From: Gamsiella multidivaricata
Taxonomy: Eukaryota; Mortierellomycota; Mortierellomycetes; Mortierellales; Mortierellaceae
Assembly: GCF_025024155.1 (NCBI RefSeq)
Contig: NW_026251729.1
Span: forward strand, 62,001 to 126,000
Length of the DNA stretch: 64,000 bases
Direction: 5' to 3'
In this document: piece after piece, positions 47,403 through 61,977 of the stretch
How positions within the stretch are numbered: position 1 is the first letter of the stretch
How the letters are laid out: each line of letters begins with the position of its first letter
Translations under genes and position numbers: made by a program
The notes under the pieces: generated by a model
What the model saw: only the letters and a program-made list of their open reading frames with translations
Database searches by the model: none
Told to the model about the DNA's origin: nothing

Positions 47403-48921
47403 TATCGATCGAGGGTTCCGATCTGCGTTCGATGTAGTCGTGTATTGATTTAGCGCGCTGGGTTTCTTGGATTCTGTTCTAGATAGTTCATGTAGACGGT
47501 CTCAACTGTTTGCTGATAGGGTTGGCTCCTGTCAGGTTTGATGATAAACAAAGGCGACATCCAATTGAAGCGTGTATTCGGGTCACTCATACGTTTAAGA
47601 GTACTGAAGAGGCGGGACTGCTGTGCGTGGTGTTGAGTTGCAGGCTTCAGTTTTCGGGTATATAATCTTGCTAAAGATATGGTTGTTCCTACCAGCCTGG
47701 TTGCCCCTGATATTCGAATGGTTGAATGCGGCTGTCAGGTTTTGATGAAGAGATGAGAGAGTGTGTGTGGCAAACGATGGATGGAGACCATGAGGGCGCT
47801 TGCTGCGGCTGCAATTGCACAGCGCGGAGAGCACCCACCTATCCTACTCGTAATTGATAAGCCCTGCGTAATTGGCAGCACCCGTAGTAAAGTTCCACCC
47901 TCTGCACGGCTATCAAGCGCACGCGTATATTTGGCGCTCGTCACCACGGTAAAGGCCAATCTACGAGCGTCAGATCGTATAGTGAAAAGTGATCTAGGAT
48001 ACCAACTCATAACTGCTAGTCTGGGACTTCAAAGATCCCCTTTGATGTGAATGTGCCGTATTCAAACACATGCACTCAGGAGTAAATCATTCACGAAAAT
48101 GCATTTGCGAAGATTCTGCGATAGGCAACAGCAGTTATCATTTGTGCAAGTGACCGGGGCAGCACCCGGCTGATGATAAGATCCAGAGGGGAAAGAGCGC
48201 CAAACATAACCTATTGCGCATGCTTGGATGCCGTCGATGGGGATCAGTTGGGCATGGATTCACTATCCTCGCATTTGGCGACGCAGCTCAGCTGCCTGGT
48301 GCTAAGAACAATAAGCGTGAGGGAATATAGACTGCATGTTGTTGGCACAAGTACTTATCAGATCGAACTACAGACAAAGATCGAAGCGGTATATATTGAA
48401 GCAAGTACAAACAAACAAAGAAAAAAAAAAAGGGCCGAATGGCCCCATTGAAGGTGAACAAGTGGAGCAAGGGGAGGGATAGCGTTACGGTGACCAGCAC
48501 TGCGACTGAAAGATCAGTTCAATGCGGATGCAGCAGAACAGATGACCTCATCGGTCCCACTAGTGGTGTCTCTGCTGAACTGACTAAGGTTAGGGTAAGG
48601 GAGAGGGACCATGAAGCAAAGAGAAAAATGCAAAGGATAGGAGCAACACGGGCAATGGACGGCTCACATCTCACTTCGCACTACCTTTGCCTGCAGTGGG
48701 CCATCAACTCGCTACTGAAAAATGACTCGCTTAACAAACAAATGTACCTGGTTTTTATTTTTGGGCGACCATGAGGGAGTACCTGTGGGAAATTTCCAAA
48801 AGCGAATAAAAAGAAGGGGGGACCCGTGTCATTTTTTTTTCTCTCTTTCTTTTTTATATTTTTCTATATACTCCCTCAACCACCCCTCTTCATCTGCTCT
48901 CCACTCCCCATTCCTCTAACC
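47403..48921. other. Divergent region between the unknown gene and arginase
   Basis: It contains a TATA-like TTATATAC (minus strand) near 47660 and a 46-codon minus-strand frame starting at 47590. Overlapping frames on both strands at 47735-48050 have no recognisable product. The last 90 bases before the arginase start are C/T-rich leader. A TTAGGGTAAGGG stretch near 48593 is not a telomere array. Confidence 0.5.
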
Positions 48922-50386
48922 ATGTCTGTCCAGCACAAGTTCCTCAAGCAAAAGTCCGTTGGTGTCATTGGTGTCCCATTCTCTGGTGGCCAGGTAAGAT
49001 CCTAAAAACAAAAATACCTCTCGTATCTTCACTATCAAAGTTAAAAATACAGCTGCACAGGCACATTTATACACGGACACTTAGTGAAACAAAGTGCAGT
49101 TGGCCGCTTTAAGAAACTGATCAGATCCTGCAAAGTGATCGCTCGAAGGGTTGATCCTGATCTCAAAAACCGAATGAACCCTCACAAACGGGAAGGGGAG
49201 CCAATGGGAAGGTGCTTAATGGACACTCCGCAGTCGACTAACCACTCAATTGCTTTATATTCGTGACCGTATCTATTAGCCCAGAGACGGTGTCGATCAG
49301 GGACCTCTCAAGATCATCGAGTTTGGTCTCCTGAACCAGCTCCAGGAACTCGAATGGTCCGTCAAGTTTGATGGCCACCGCGACTACACTGTCATGCAGC
49401 CTACATCTGACCCTCCAGTTGGAAAGCTCTTGAACGCTCGTTACGTCTCTGCTGTCACTGAGTCGGTCGCCTCCTCGGTTTCTGCCCATCTCAAGGAGGG
49501 CTCCCTCGCCTTGACCCTGGGCGGTGATCACTCGATTGCTCTTGGAACTGTCTCTGGAACAATGTCTGTCCACCCCGATGCCGGTTTGATCTGGGTCGAT
49601 GCTCACGCTGTAAGTTCCTTGTTCAAGGTCTTTTTTGCCTATTCGGCATACACAAATACAAGTACCGCTAAAGGACATGGCCATTAATGTTAATGCTAAT
49701 TGATCGCACCACCTTTCCCGTCCAAAAAAAAAAACCCCCCCTTTAGGACATCAACACTCCTGAGACCACTGAGAGCGGCAACATTCATGGATGCCCCGTC
49801 TCTTTCTTACTCGGTATCGCCGGCCAGATCAAGGAGTTCAGCTGGATCAAGCCTTGTCTCAGCCCCGACCGCCTGGTCTACATTGGTCTCCGTGATATTG
49901 ATGCTGGCGAGAAGAAGATCCTTCGTGAACATGGCATCAAGGCCTTCTCAATGCACGAGGTTGACAAGTACGGTATTGCGAAGGTTGTTGAGATGGCCAT
50001 CGAGCACGTTTCGCCCAACTGCTCCCGTCCCATCCACTTGAGCTTTGATGTCGATGCTTTAGACCCCTCGGTTGCTCCTTCTACTGGTAAGACGAACTGC
50101 TACAGTAACTGATATGGCAGCGGAGTAATGCCTCAATGGTTACCGGATCATATACGCTAACATTCCATTTTGTTTTTTGGTTCGATTTGTAGGTACCCCC
50201 GTCCGCGGAGGTCTCACTTTCCGTGAGGGCCATTACATCTGCGAGGCTGTCCACGAGACTGGCTGCTTGGTTTCCATGGATTTGATGGAGGTCAACCCCT
50301 CGCTCGAGGATGATCTTGCCGTCTACCAGACCGTCACTATCGGATGCTCCTTGGTCCGCTGTGCCATGGGTGAGACCCTGCTCTAA
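48922..50386 (+). CDS. CAR1: Arginase
   Basis: Four exons, 48922-48993, 49280-49609, 49747-50086 and 50193-50386, give 311 residues, the normal family length. Introns are 286, 137 and 106 nt with donors GTAAGA, GTAAGT and GTAAGA. All six Mn2+ ligands are present: H108 in GGDHS, D131, H133 and D135 in DAHAD, D235 and D237 in [11 protein letters not shown]148 of GNIHG matches the catalytic His, and the C-terminal MDLMEVNP carries the substrate-binding Glu. The enzyme hydrolyses L-arginine to ornithine and urea in the cytosol, the first step of arginine use as nitrogen source. The DAHAD motif is split by intron 2. The symbol follows the yeast orthologue's name; orthology is inferred from motifs. 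Confidence 0.97.
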
Positions 50387-51114
50387 GCTACCAACCTCCT
50401 TGCATCTTTCCAACCGGTACGACCAAAAAGAAAAAAAAAATATCGATACAAAAGGCATTGAACGACACGACATCTTCACCATTCCCGACCGCCCTCGCCA
50501 TCCCACCAACCTCGACCGATCAACAACAAAGAAGAAAAAAAGGAAAAAGCACCAAAAACACTTTAAAACTCAACAAAAAGCGACAAAAACAGCAACCAGA
50601 AAAAAAAAGTTCATGTTTGACAACATACTCCCTCGCCTTTCTTTAGCCTTGCACATACACATCACAAATCTACCAAAGACGCAAAGCAGCCCTTTCCTTG
50701 AATATGAAGAAGGGCTGTGAGGAGGTTTAACTCTTTGAGAAGGATCGTTAAGGATCTCTCCTAAAGGACTAAGTTGTTAGTATAAACACAGAAATATTCA
50801 CCCCCCAAAAAAACAACCAACACCGACATTGGGTCTTCAGCGATGTTTGAATAATAAAGCTTTGCCCATCTTTGCTCGTATACATTTCTTTATGTTTCAG
50901 AGTAATAATCTTTCATGGACGTCCTATTGCCGTTCTCATCCATGTTTCCAACCGCGCGATCTCATTGGCCTGTGACACGTCCACGCAAGATTTATTTTTG
51001 GCAGTGGTGTGGACAGATGCAATGTACGATTACACCTATTGAAGCAAATCGATCCAGTTGCTCAGTTTTCCTACTTCCCGCCTGCAACACTTTGACAGCT
51101 TTGATAACCGCATA
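50387..51114. other. Arginase 3' flank and upstream region of the surface protein gene
   Basis: A-rich 3' untranslated-like sequence at 50430-50610, with a poly-A-signal-like AATAAA near 50850. No gene is supported. Confidence 0.6.
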
Positions 51115-52213
51115 ATGAGGTCCATTCTAAATATCACCATCATCCCCCTCGCTGCAGTCTACATTGCGTCTGCACATCAATGCCCCGATCCCTCTGAGAT
51201 CAACACCGCCTGCTGTCGGATCAACATGAGTTCCTGTTAGTCTTTTCGTTGGGATTGATCCTGCAGACGAATTGCAGTACGCTCTGATGTAGCCGTTGCT
51301 AAAAAAAAAAAAAAAATGTCGGTAGTGGTTTGCGACGACCCTAGTGTGAACAAGAACGGATGCAATGCCAAGCAGTGCAACCAGATTTACATAAACGATT
51401 ATGCTGCATGCGAATGCCGTAGGAATCCTACAACGTTATATGGGGTAGGCGGTGAGAGAATGTATCCGTTCGGGTTCTCATCCAATCCAAAAAGAAAAAA
51501 AAAAAAAAAAAAAAAAGAAAAGAAATGAAAATCTCTGCTACATTCATCTTATCATCTCAAGATTCCTTAACCCCAAAACAGAGCTCGGTGAATGTCCAGG
51601 GTCTACTCCGACGATGGAGTCATACCAGCTTGATAAACCTATACGACAATCCCAACCAATATAAAGCCGGCCAATGAACCCAGGTCTCTGTTCCAACTGT
51701 CACTCAAATCTATGACGAGACCACCTACTATGGCGGCCAGAACACCGTCATCCCCAGCACAACCCGTATCCTCAGCACCACCGCTGTCGTCAACGGAACC
51801 ATGATCCTCCGCGGCACTATTACATGGGTCTCAAACAAACCTGGCATCGTGAGCGGAACCTCGACCCTCGTTCGTGCCACTTGCACAACAGCCCTAATTA
51901 TTGAGCCAACACAAACCCGGTCCAGACTGATAATAGGAGCAGTCTCTCTGGAGGTGCTATTGCCGGTATCGTCGTCGGATGTTTGGCTGCCATAACACTT
52001 GCGGCGCTGTTGGCGTGGGGCTGGATAAGAAAGCGGCATGGAGGTGCAACCGCCGTTTATAGCAAGCAGACTGGCCCTTATCCTTATGAGAACCCACGCG
52101 GTGGATCTACTTCACACGCAGAGTCAAATGAGCCCTTCGCCATAAATTCGAGGAAAAATTCAAGCAACCAACATGACAGCCTAGGCGGATCTCGCGGACT
52201 CTCATTGCAATAA
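51115..52213 (+). CDS. Cys-rich single-pass membrane (cell-surface) protein
   Basis: Four exons, 51115-51235, 51326-51444, 51684-51848 and 51926-52213, give 230 residues with all phases matching (1, 0, 0). A signal peptide occupies residues 1 to about 20. A Cys-rich ectodomain (CPDPSEI, ACC, VCDDPSVNKNGC, QCNQ, ACEC) is followed by a Thr/Ser/Val-rich stalk. A single transmembrane helix (GGAIAGIVVGCLAAITLAAL) is followed by a basic stop-transfer (WIRKRH) and a 60-residue cytoplasmic tail with Tyr-Pro and Ser/Asn-rich sequence. This resembles fungal surface sensors of the SKG6/WSC-like layout, but no named domain is recognised. The last intron is 77 nt with donor GTGAGC and a CTAAT branch-like site. 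The 51445 donor is the least certain; a GTGAGA eight bases on is stronger but breaks the frame. Confidence 0.68.
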
Positions 52214-52580
52214 CGCGGCGGGAACGAATAATACGTTGAGCAGCGATATATAGCGCAAGCAACATGAATGCCATTTAACCTTCGACTGCGTACAACAAAC
52301 ACCGCTAACGCGACAGATTTACGATGCTGACCCATCACTCGATAACACCTCAGCCATCGCCAACAACGTACACTAAGGGTCATATCATCTAGCACCAGCA
52401 TCATAATGGTTGTTAAAAACATAAGCGCGGTGGGGTCGTTCATCTTTGCGGGACACAATGCCATACAAAGGGCGACTTTATTACGGGTTGGATATTCAGA
52501 CAAAGGGAAAACGGTGGCAACAACAACAACGAAAAAAAAAAAAGGTAACAACAAGGGCTTTATGTCAAAACGAGTGATTC
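52214..52580. other. Convergent 3' flanks of the surface protein and Mob2
   Basis: Short gap with an A11 run near 52533. Nothing gene-like. Confidence 0.6.
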
Positions 52581-53993
52581 TCAACACAAGATCCCATTGC
52601 TGTCCATGATGTCAATCAACTCCTGTAGCGGCACAATATCTTTCTTGTCCAACAGGTCGAATTCCCGTCCAAAACTCACAAAGTGCGCAAACAGCGAGTT
52701 GAAATGTCCCTCCTGACACAGCGAAAGCATTTTGTCGTAATGTGAATGGTAAATGTGGGCAAAGACTCTGATCAGTTGCTTGAAGATGGCCCGTACAGTC
52801 TGCTGGAACGTTGCTGGGAACTCGCGTCCTACAAAGAGTAGATCGATGTTGATGTTTGTCCAAGAGAATGTTGGTTAAAACATGCTGATCATTGTCTATG
52901 CTATGGCCTAATAAAAACGAAAAAAAAAAAGCTCATCCGGTTGAAAACTCACCATCCTTGGTAGGAAACGTGTTCTCGTCATTGACAAGTGTCTGGATCC
53001 AACTCATCACGAAATCAATGTACTGCGGTGCCGGCACCCTACTCGTCTTCTTTTGCCCGTCCATCCACAGATATTCAAACCTATAAAGAACACATTCGCG
53101 AACGAGGATTTTTTTTTTGGGTTAATATAGGACCATCTTTTGTATGAAAAGAACGGGAGAAGAAGGACTTAATAACGCATGATCAAAAGGCACTTACCCT
53201 GCTCCTGCTGACATGGTTGGGCAGTCCCGCAGCGTGCAAAAGTCAGATATGGACCCGTAGAACATATTGATGTAGTTGTAAAAGTCGAAGACTGGTATGG
53301 ATCATATACCGCGTGGCGGAAAAGTGAATGGATACAGTGATTAGACGATCTGAGCAAACATTCCTTTCTTTCTTTCATTCTTTGTTGTCGCACCAACAAT
53401 GCCCGAAATAAAAAAAAAGTCTCTTTCCCGATAAAATGAAAAAAGGCGACACAGGAGCAAGAGAGGACGAAGCGGTAGGACTGAACGGAACGAGTGGGAT
53501 AGTGAACGATCCCGCACACAACGAAACGAACCCCTTCTCCCCCCACCCATCAAAAAAGGACATGTCCAGGTATGGCGGTACTTACCATTGACTGCAAGCC
53601 ATTCGTTAGCATCCACATATTTGGGCAGCTGGACGATCGTCTTGAAGTTGCCCTTGACGATTGAGTTGTTGCAGTAGGGTTGGCATAGGAATAGCGGACG
53701 AACTGCCGAAGAAGACCTCTTTGGCTTGGTCTTTCCTCCAAATTTACCACTATCATACACAGAAAAGACAAAATGTGAGCACAGCAGCATCCGGCAAAAA
53801 ATCGAGAGGAACACAGCAGCTACGACCCTGGCATTGGGATTAGGGAAATGGCGCATATTGAGGCAAAGAAGCAAAAAAGATGAGCGGTATTCATGGCAGC
53901 GTCCTGAGCTTTGGGGTTGAGGGTTTGTGTGTGGAAAGTCGGTGGGACCTGATAAAATGAGAGCACTCACCTGATGTTGAAGAACCCACTCAT
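52581..53993 (-). CDS. mob2: Mob2-type MOB kinase activator
   Basis: Five exons, 53993-53971 (23 nt), 53749-53586, 53291-53198, 53080-52953 and 52828-52581, give 218 residues, matching the family length. Donors are GTGAGT, GTAAGT, GTAAGT and GTGAGT, and all phases fit. The zinc site is complete: C81 and C86 (FCTLRDC), H161 and H166 (HIYHSH). PTKDGREFP, APQYIDFVM and SFGREFDLLDKKD match the Mob2 subgroup rather than Mob1 or Mob3. Mob2 binds and activates NDR/LATS-type kinases (Cbk1/Orb6) in the RAM/MOR pathway of polarised growth and cell separation, at growing tips and septa. The start is the ATG giving MSGFFNIS, directly comparable with family N-termini. The gene is convergent with the surface protein and divergent from the FYR gene. 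Confidence 0.93.
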
Positions 53994-55442
53994 GATGTTG
54001 AACCCGTTGGTGTGATGATGAAGTTGAAGGGGACTGGGCAAATGTATGTCCTGGAGTGGTGATAGATGAGCGAAGAGGGGAAGAAGATGAAAGACGGATG
54101 AAAGGATTGCTGTGAAGATGGAGAGATGAAGGAACGAAATGAAGCAAGTGTGGAGAAGCAAGCAAGGCTTAATTCTCTCGAAGCCTTTGAAAATGCTCAG
54201 ATGATATTTTTTCAATCGTTCCAAGTACGATTTGTTCAACCGGCCCTGGCGTCTCCATGGCCGAGCAGGAAGGATTACCGCGGACAAGTCGGTCATGAAG
54301 GAGGAGGAAGTTGTGTCCTCCCGTCCCATCCCACTATCCTCCCCCACTGCCTACACTGCCTGTCTGGGCGAAGAAAGATGTCCATGGGGCTAAATTCGGT
54401 TGTCGTTGCTTGGCAAGCACGGCCAATGAGCAACGCGATCAGCAACGATGCTGTACTGCATTCTCGAAGGATCAATTTCATTCAATGGATACCGCCCCTG
54501 TTCCCACAGCAAAAAGGGTGTGTGCTTCCATGTATCTGGATGCGAGAATGGATCTTGGAGCTGTTGGTGTCCTGAAATGGCAGGAGGATCTGCCAACAAA
54601 GTTTACACGTGATACTCCTCCTTCGCTCGACACGATCTTCGCCCGTTTTCTAAGGAACCCATCACTTCCTTGACAGACTGGCAACTCCATACAGCTGATG
54701 GAGGAAAAGGGGACCTGTAGGTGATGAATTCGAAGCATGTCCTTGTTATGACCGAAGTTGGTCGAAAGGGATGTCGCTGTCACTTCATACTATTGGTTAG
54801 CATGCCTTTATTTTCAACAGATCAGACTGAAAGAGTAATAACTCCACCCGCCTTTTGATTGCCAAAAAAAAACTGACCAGTAGTAGTCATCAACCCTCTC
54901 GCCCTCTCGCCCTCTCCCTCTTTCTCGCACTCACCCCTCCCACTTCCCCTTCGAAGGATGAGGGGGAAACTAAAAAGTAAACAACAGACATGACCAGAGA
55001 AAAAAAAAATAAGGACAATCCTTCATCCTCCCACTCCTCCCCCCAACCTCGCACACCCACATCCCCACGCTCACACCAACAACAGCACCCACCCCCTCCA
55101 TCCCATCCCTTCCGTCCTTCACTCGGATCAACCACATAGACATTATCGCCATAGACACCCCTCGCGTCTTGTCCATCTTTATCCTCATCTTCATTTCTTA
55201 ATACTTGAATAAGGAAACCCACAGCGGCAAGATTCAAGTAGGTAAAGTCAAGGACATCACACTGTGGAGGAGCAAGTCATCTTGTCAGTCCGAATCAGTA
55301 CCTGGACCAGACCAAACAAACGGCGTACCGGCTTCAACCCAAGCTCTTTTATTGAGCCACATTCATCCACGCACTCACCCATACTTCGCGTTCTATATTT
55401 TGCTTGCCTCGCTGCAGTCGGTCACCGGAAAGACCTCATTTA
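53994..55442. other. Divergent upstream region of mob2 and the FYR gene
   Basis: 1.45 kb shared upstream sequence. It includes a CCCTCTCG-type repeat near 54893-54918 and a C-rich stretch at 55018-55110. Overlapping ORFs on both strands at 54126-54783 have no product I recognise. No gene is supported. Confidence 0.5.
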
Positions 55443-57886
<2,444 letters not shown>

Positions 57887-59981
57887 TTTAATGGCCTAAT
57901 AATAAAACTAGAGGATATCCTTTCATACATGTATCCGCAGTCTTGTACTGGTCATACTAGAATTTTTGGGGGAGGCGGAGTTTTTTTTTGGTGATATGGG
58001 AACCAGGCGCGTAGACTGAGCTGCTCAGCTTCATAAACGACTGAACGTTGTGGAGGAATGAAACCTAAAGGGACTTTAAAGTAGTCTTTGAGAACAGGGA
58101 TCAGCGTCCCTGCTGGCTATCTCCCTTGGACTTTCAAACACGTATCCATCTTGGTCTACGATTAAGTCCCTCTACGCAAAGCGCGACATGCTGCAGGGAC
58201 TTTTGAAATTGCATTCCGTGAAAAGCTGGGCTGGGGCATAGAGAAACGACAGATGTGGTAGCTTTTCTATTTTTTCATTTTTTTTCTAATGAAGGCAACA
58301 ATTGTTCGAGACCCTTTTTTTTTTTTTTTTTTTTTGGTGTCAAAGGACCAACTAGTCTAGTCTACTGCTCATGGTCAACTCCTTCCATTCAGCACCAGCC
58401 CCGATTGCATAAAAAAATATACCGGCCCTGTTTGAGAAAGCTCATAATTTACACAGAAGGTCGTACAAATTGTTTGTTTACCATTGTAGTTATGGATCGT
58501 GGTCCAGTCCTTTAAATTACATCCGCTACCACTGAAGGAAGGGAGAAAGATGCGCGTGTTCGTCTTCGTTTTCTCTGCCAAACATTGCGCACATGGCATG
58601 CTACTATATAGACTATACTGTCTTTAATATGGCCCATTGGAGGATTATAGGCCAAGAAAGTAATATTACTTCTATTGATAACCTCCACGGCGGTCAGCTC
58701 GTGTTTAAAGATAGGATAGTAACCCTGAGCGATATAATACGTCAACCGAAACCAAAAAGAGCAGGGCTGCTATGTCTGTCATTACAAGTACAGAAGCACA
58801 GGCTGTGGTGGTAATAGCGGATCAAACCCCTTTGTTGAGCATTTTACCGTGTCTATCATCGCTTGCACCACTTGCCCACAATACCACCATCACTAGCTGT
58901 GATCATAAGTAGCGTGTCTCATAAGGGTGGGTGCAGTCGTGTCAAATCCGAGATGTGTGTATAGATGTCTTGTATCCCTTAGTAGGTACAAAACGACTGA
59001 CTATAGGCGCACAAAGAGAGCAAAAAAAGAACAACAACATGCGCCGACATCAGCATGCAGGCACGGATGGCAAAAAGCAAAAACGGGAAAATGAGTGCAA
59101 GCACCTTGTGTGAAGCGAGTCGATTTGTTTGTTGTCCCCCCCAGGAACGGGTCGCTCTCTCGTGTCTCCCCCATAATCCAGTTGCGCTACCCTGGCGCGC
59201 TGCTGTTTTTTTTAATTTTCCGCCTTCTCTCTCCACTCTTTAATTTAGTTCAGAACCAGCCTCCTACAGCTGAGAAAAAGAGCCCAATTGAGTACAGCTT
59301 GGTCACTTTACGCGTCGCATAGACGTATGACGACTTGGTCTACTCAAAAGGCTAACTAGACTAGCAGAAGAATGAATGGCGAATGAACCCTATGCTCTGA
59401 GCCCTCTTTTTCTTGTCAGCAACAAAAGAAACAAGTCGCTCAATGTTTTGTGTATGTGTTTGTGTGTGCATGCAGAGCGTGGATTGGCTGGATGGTCCTT
59501 GACCATTGCAGTTTGCCCTCCTCACCTTCAGGGCGCTCACCGGATTGGCTGCCTGCTGTCGGCTGGGCCAATAGGCGCTGTTCGTATCGAACGCAGCAGA
59601 GAACGCCCGGCTTCGGTGTCGCCACATGGGAACTTGATTATATTCTTATTCCTCCTTGAGGCACCTTTTTACTCTTCTTATTCTTCTTCCCACCGTTGAA
59701 TCTCAACCCTCTCATCAGCCGCCTCCTCCGCTCCTCTTCATTCCTCCATCAACCCTCCGCACCCCTTCCCTCCTCATCAGTCGAGGCTGCCATTTGTGGG
59801 ACCAATACACCTCCTTCTTGAAACGACCCCCCAACTCTTCACTCTCACACTCTACTCGACTCTCATTCTTCCCTTCAAGTTCCTAATACCGCACACACTG
59901 CGAACCCTTTTGTCACCCCAACCCTCTGTCTTCAATTGCCCCGTATACCCTCCTGTCAGTCTCTGTAGTTTCTTCTTAACC
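57887..59981. other. 2.1-kb intergenic region
   Basis: An AATAAA lies 13 bases after the FYR stop, a credible polyadenylation signal. It contains T-runs near 58313-58335. Short opposed frames at 58512-58814 have no recognisable product. The last 300 bases before 59982 are strongly C/T-rich, the leader of the receptor gene. Confidence 0.55.
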
Positions 59982-61977
59982 ATGTCACGACTCTTGTCCA
60001 AGGTCACTGCGCTGGCGACGTTGGTACTGGGGTTCTTGGCCATAACTGATGCCCTTGGCTCAGGCAAGTCTTTATTTTATTCTTCCCTGGCTTTCATATA
60101 TTTTTAAATTCATCTCGCATGTTTTAACCGTAATCGCCAACAACTCAACAGATGTCAGCTACACGGGCACTCTCTGCCAGAATTATGTTAACTATCGGGT
60201 CTGGGTTCCTCCTGGTGTCAACATTTCTCTCATCGAAGAAAGCCTTATTCAGCAGGGAATGAATGCTGCAAATTTGGCGTTGCTCCCTTCTACCTGCTTG
60301 GAGCCCTTCATGGAATATGTTTGCTCGTCCTCTTTTCCAAGAGTGGAGGCAACCAGTGCCAGTAAGAAAGTTTGAATCTGCAAGGCTAACGCTTAATAAC
60401 ATCTAGGCATCAATATGTACTCATTCTTTATATCGCATTATGTCTTTTGCCAATGTAGCAAACACCTTCAATGTCAGGTTCGCATGCAAGTCCACATGTC
60501 AAGCTGCAGCGACCCAGTGTACCTCATTGCTTACAGCTGCTGGGAAGGGCAGCCTGGCTCCCCAATGCGATGCTGCTATTCCAGGAACAACAGCGACTGT
60601 CCCGCCAAACGGCATTTTTTTTCAACCCGACAACGCATGCAATGTAGTGCAGCCGCTTAACGATGCACCAGTAGCTGGAGGCGCTGGAAACACGACAACT
60701 TGCGACTCGCCCTTTATTCCCGACACCATGTTGGGGCCTGGTGGCAGCTCAAGCAACCCGCAGTACTGTATGGCGGGATGTTGTTTGCCCTGCCCTGCAC
60801 AGTATTCACTTTACCGCACAGGAGCATTGGAGACTGGATTCAAAATCACGAACACGATGCGCGCTATTTCGATGGTCTTCAGCTTTATCTTGATGGTCTC
60901 ATACATCTTTTTGCCGGACAAGCGATCGCATCCAAGTGCCTTGATTTTGTTTTTTGCCATCTGCGTGTTCTTGTTCTCGGCTGTGGTCATTTTCCCCTTA
61001 GTGGACACCCGGGCCATGCAATGTCATGATGCCATCAACCCCAGCACTCAGCAGAACAATCTCAAATGTGCCATTCAAGGTAAAAAAAAAAAGACAAAAT
61101 AGGTAGACGGCTTTTTGAACCATGGACTCGACAGCTTCCGCATCCAGGGCTCTACCTAATTGTTTGTGTAATTTTTATTCCTCCAGGTGCTTTGTTGATC
61201 TTTGCTTCGGTGTCGACATGCGCCTGGTGCACAGCTTTGATTCTCAACCTGCATCTGCACACTGTCTGGAACTCTGCCTGGTTCGCGAAGCGTTACTGGC
61301 TTCTCCACAGTCTCTGCTGGGGCTTTGCAATTGTAGTTACGTCGATTGCGGTGGGCATGGGCGAGATCCGGTGGGAGTTTGCGACCTTGTGCCTGATCTC
61401 GCAGGAGAAGTCCTCGCAGATCTTTTTCTATCCAATGGCAGCGATGATCTTCCCAGCGTTCCTGGTCCACATCGCGACGTTTATCCACATCGCACGGATT
61501 TCTGCCCAGGCCGGTGCGGACTCTGAAACGATGTCGCGATCGACGCTGTCCGCAGGCGCTGCAGCGGTGATCTCGCATCGTCGCCATGTGATGATGGCCA
61601 TCAAGATTCAATGGAGAGCAGCCGTGATGGCGATCAGTGCGATTATGAGTGTGATGTTCTACTGGCTATTCTACTTTTTGCAGCTCAAGAAGATCAAGCC
61701 CGAGACGCTCAGGCCCCATATCGGAGACTTTGTGGTGTGCCTCAAATCCGGCAATGGGCACGATGCGTGTGCGGACCTAATCTCGCCGTATCTGCCTCCC
61801 TATGGATTGATGATCGCGGCCGAGTTCTTGGTGTCGACGATTGGAACTGTCATCTTTGTTGTGTTCTTCAAGGCGGCCTTGGTTCGGGAATGGGCCGAGT
61901 GGTTTGGGTCGATTAGGTACCTACTGAGTGGCAAGAGACGCCAGAAGAAGGAGCAGGACCAGTTCTTTGTTATTTAA
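59982..61977 (+). CDS. Frizzled/Smoothened-like seven-transmembrane receptor
   Basis: Four exons, 59982-60063, 60152-60361, 60459-61079 and 61187-61977, give 567 residues, all phase 1 joins. Intron 1 is GC-AG (donor GCAAGT). A signal peptide occupies residues 1 to about 27. The ectodomain to about residue 285 has some 15 cysteines in a Frizzled-CRD-like arrangement (CQNYVNYRVW, TCLEPF, RFACKSTCQ), then CCLPCP just before the first helix. Seven helices are visible: ISMVFSFILMVSYIF, ALILFFAICVFLFSAV, GALLIFASVSTCAWC with LNLHLHTVW, WLLHSLCWGFAIVVT, MAAMIFPAFLVHIATF, AVMAISAIMSVMFYWL, YGLMIAAEFLVSTIG. The short basic tail ends in FFVI. Frizzled/Smoothened-like proteins are known from some fungal lineages; ligand and partners are unknown, and fungi lack Wnt and Hedgehog. 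It is likely a plasma-membrane sensor. Confidence 0.87.

Noticed and set aside
48588..48605. TTAGGG-like telomeric motif
   Set aside because: Only a single partial copy, no array.
54126..54783. Several overlapping frames upstream of mob2
   Set aside because: Frames on both strands of the same stretch, none with domain or splice support; more likely promoter and 5' leader of the divergent genes.
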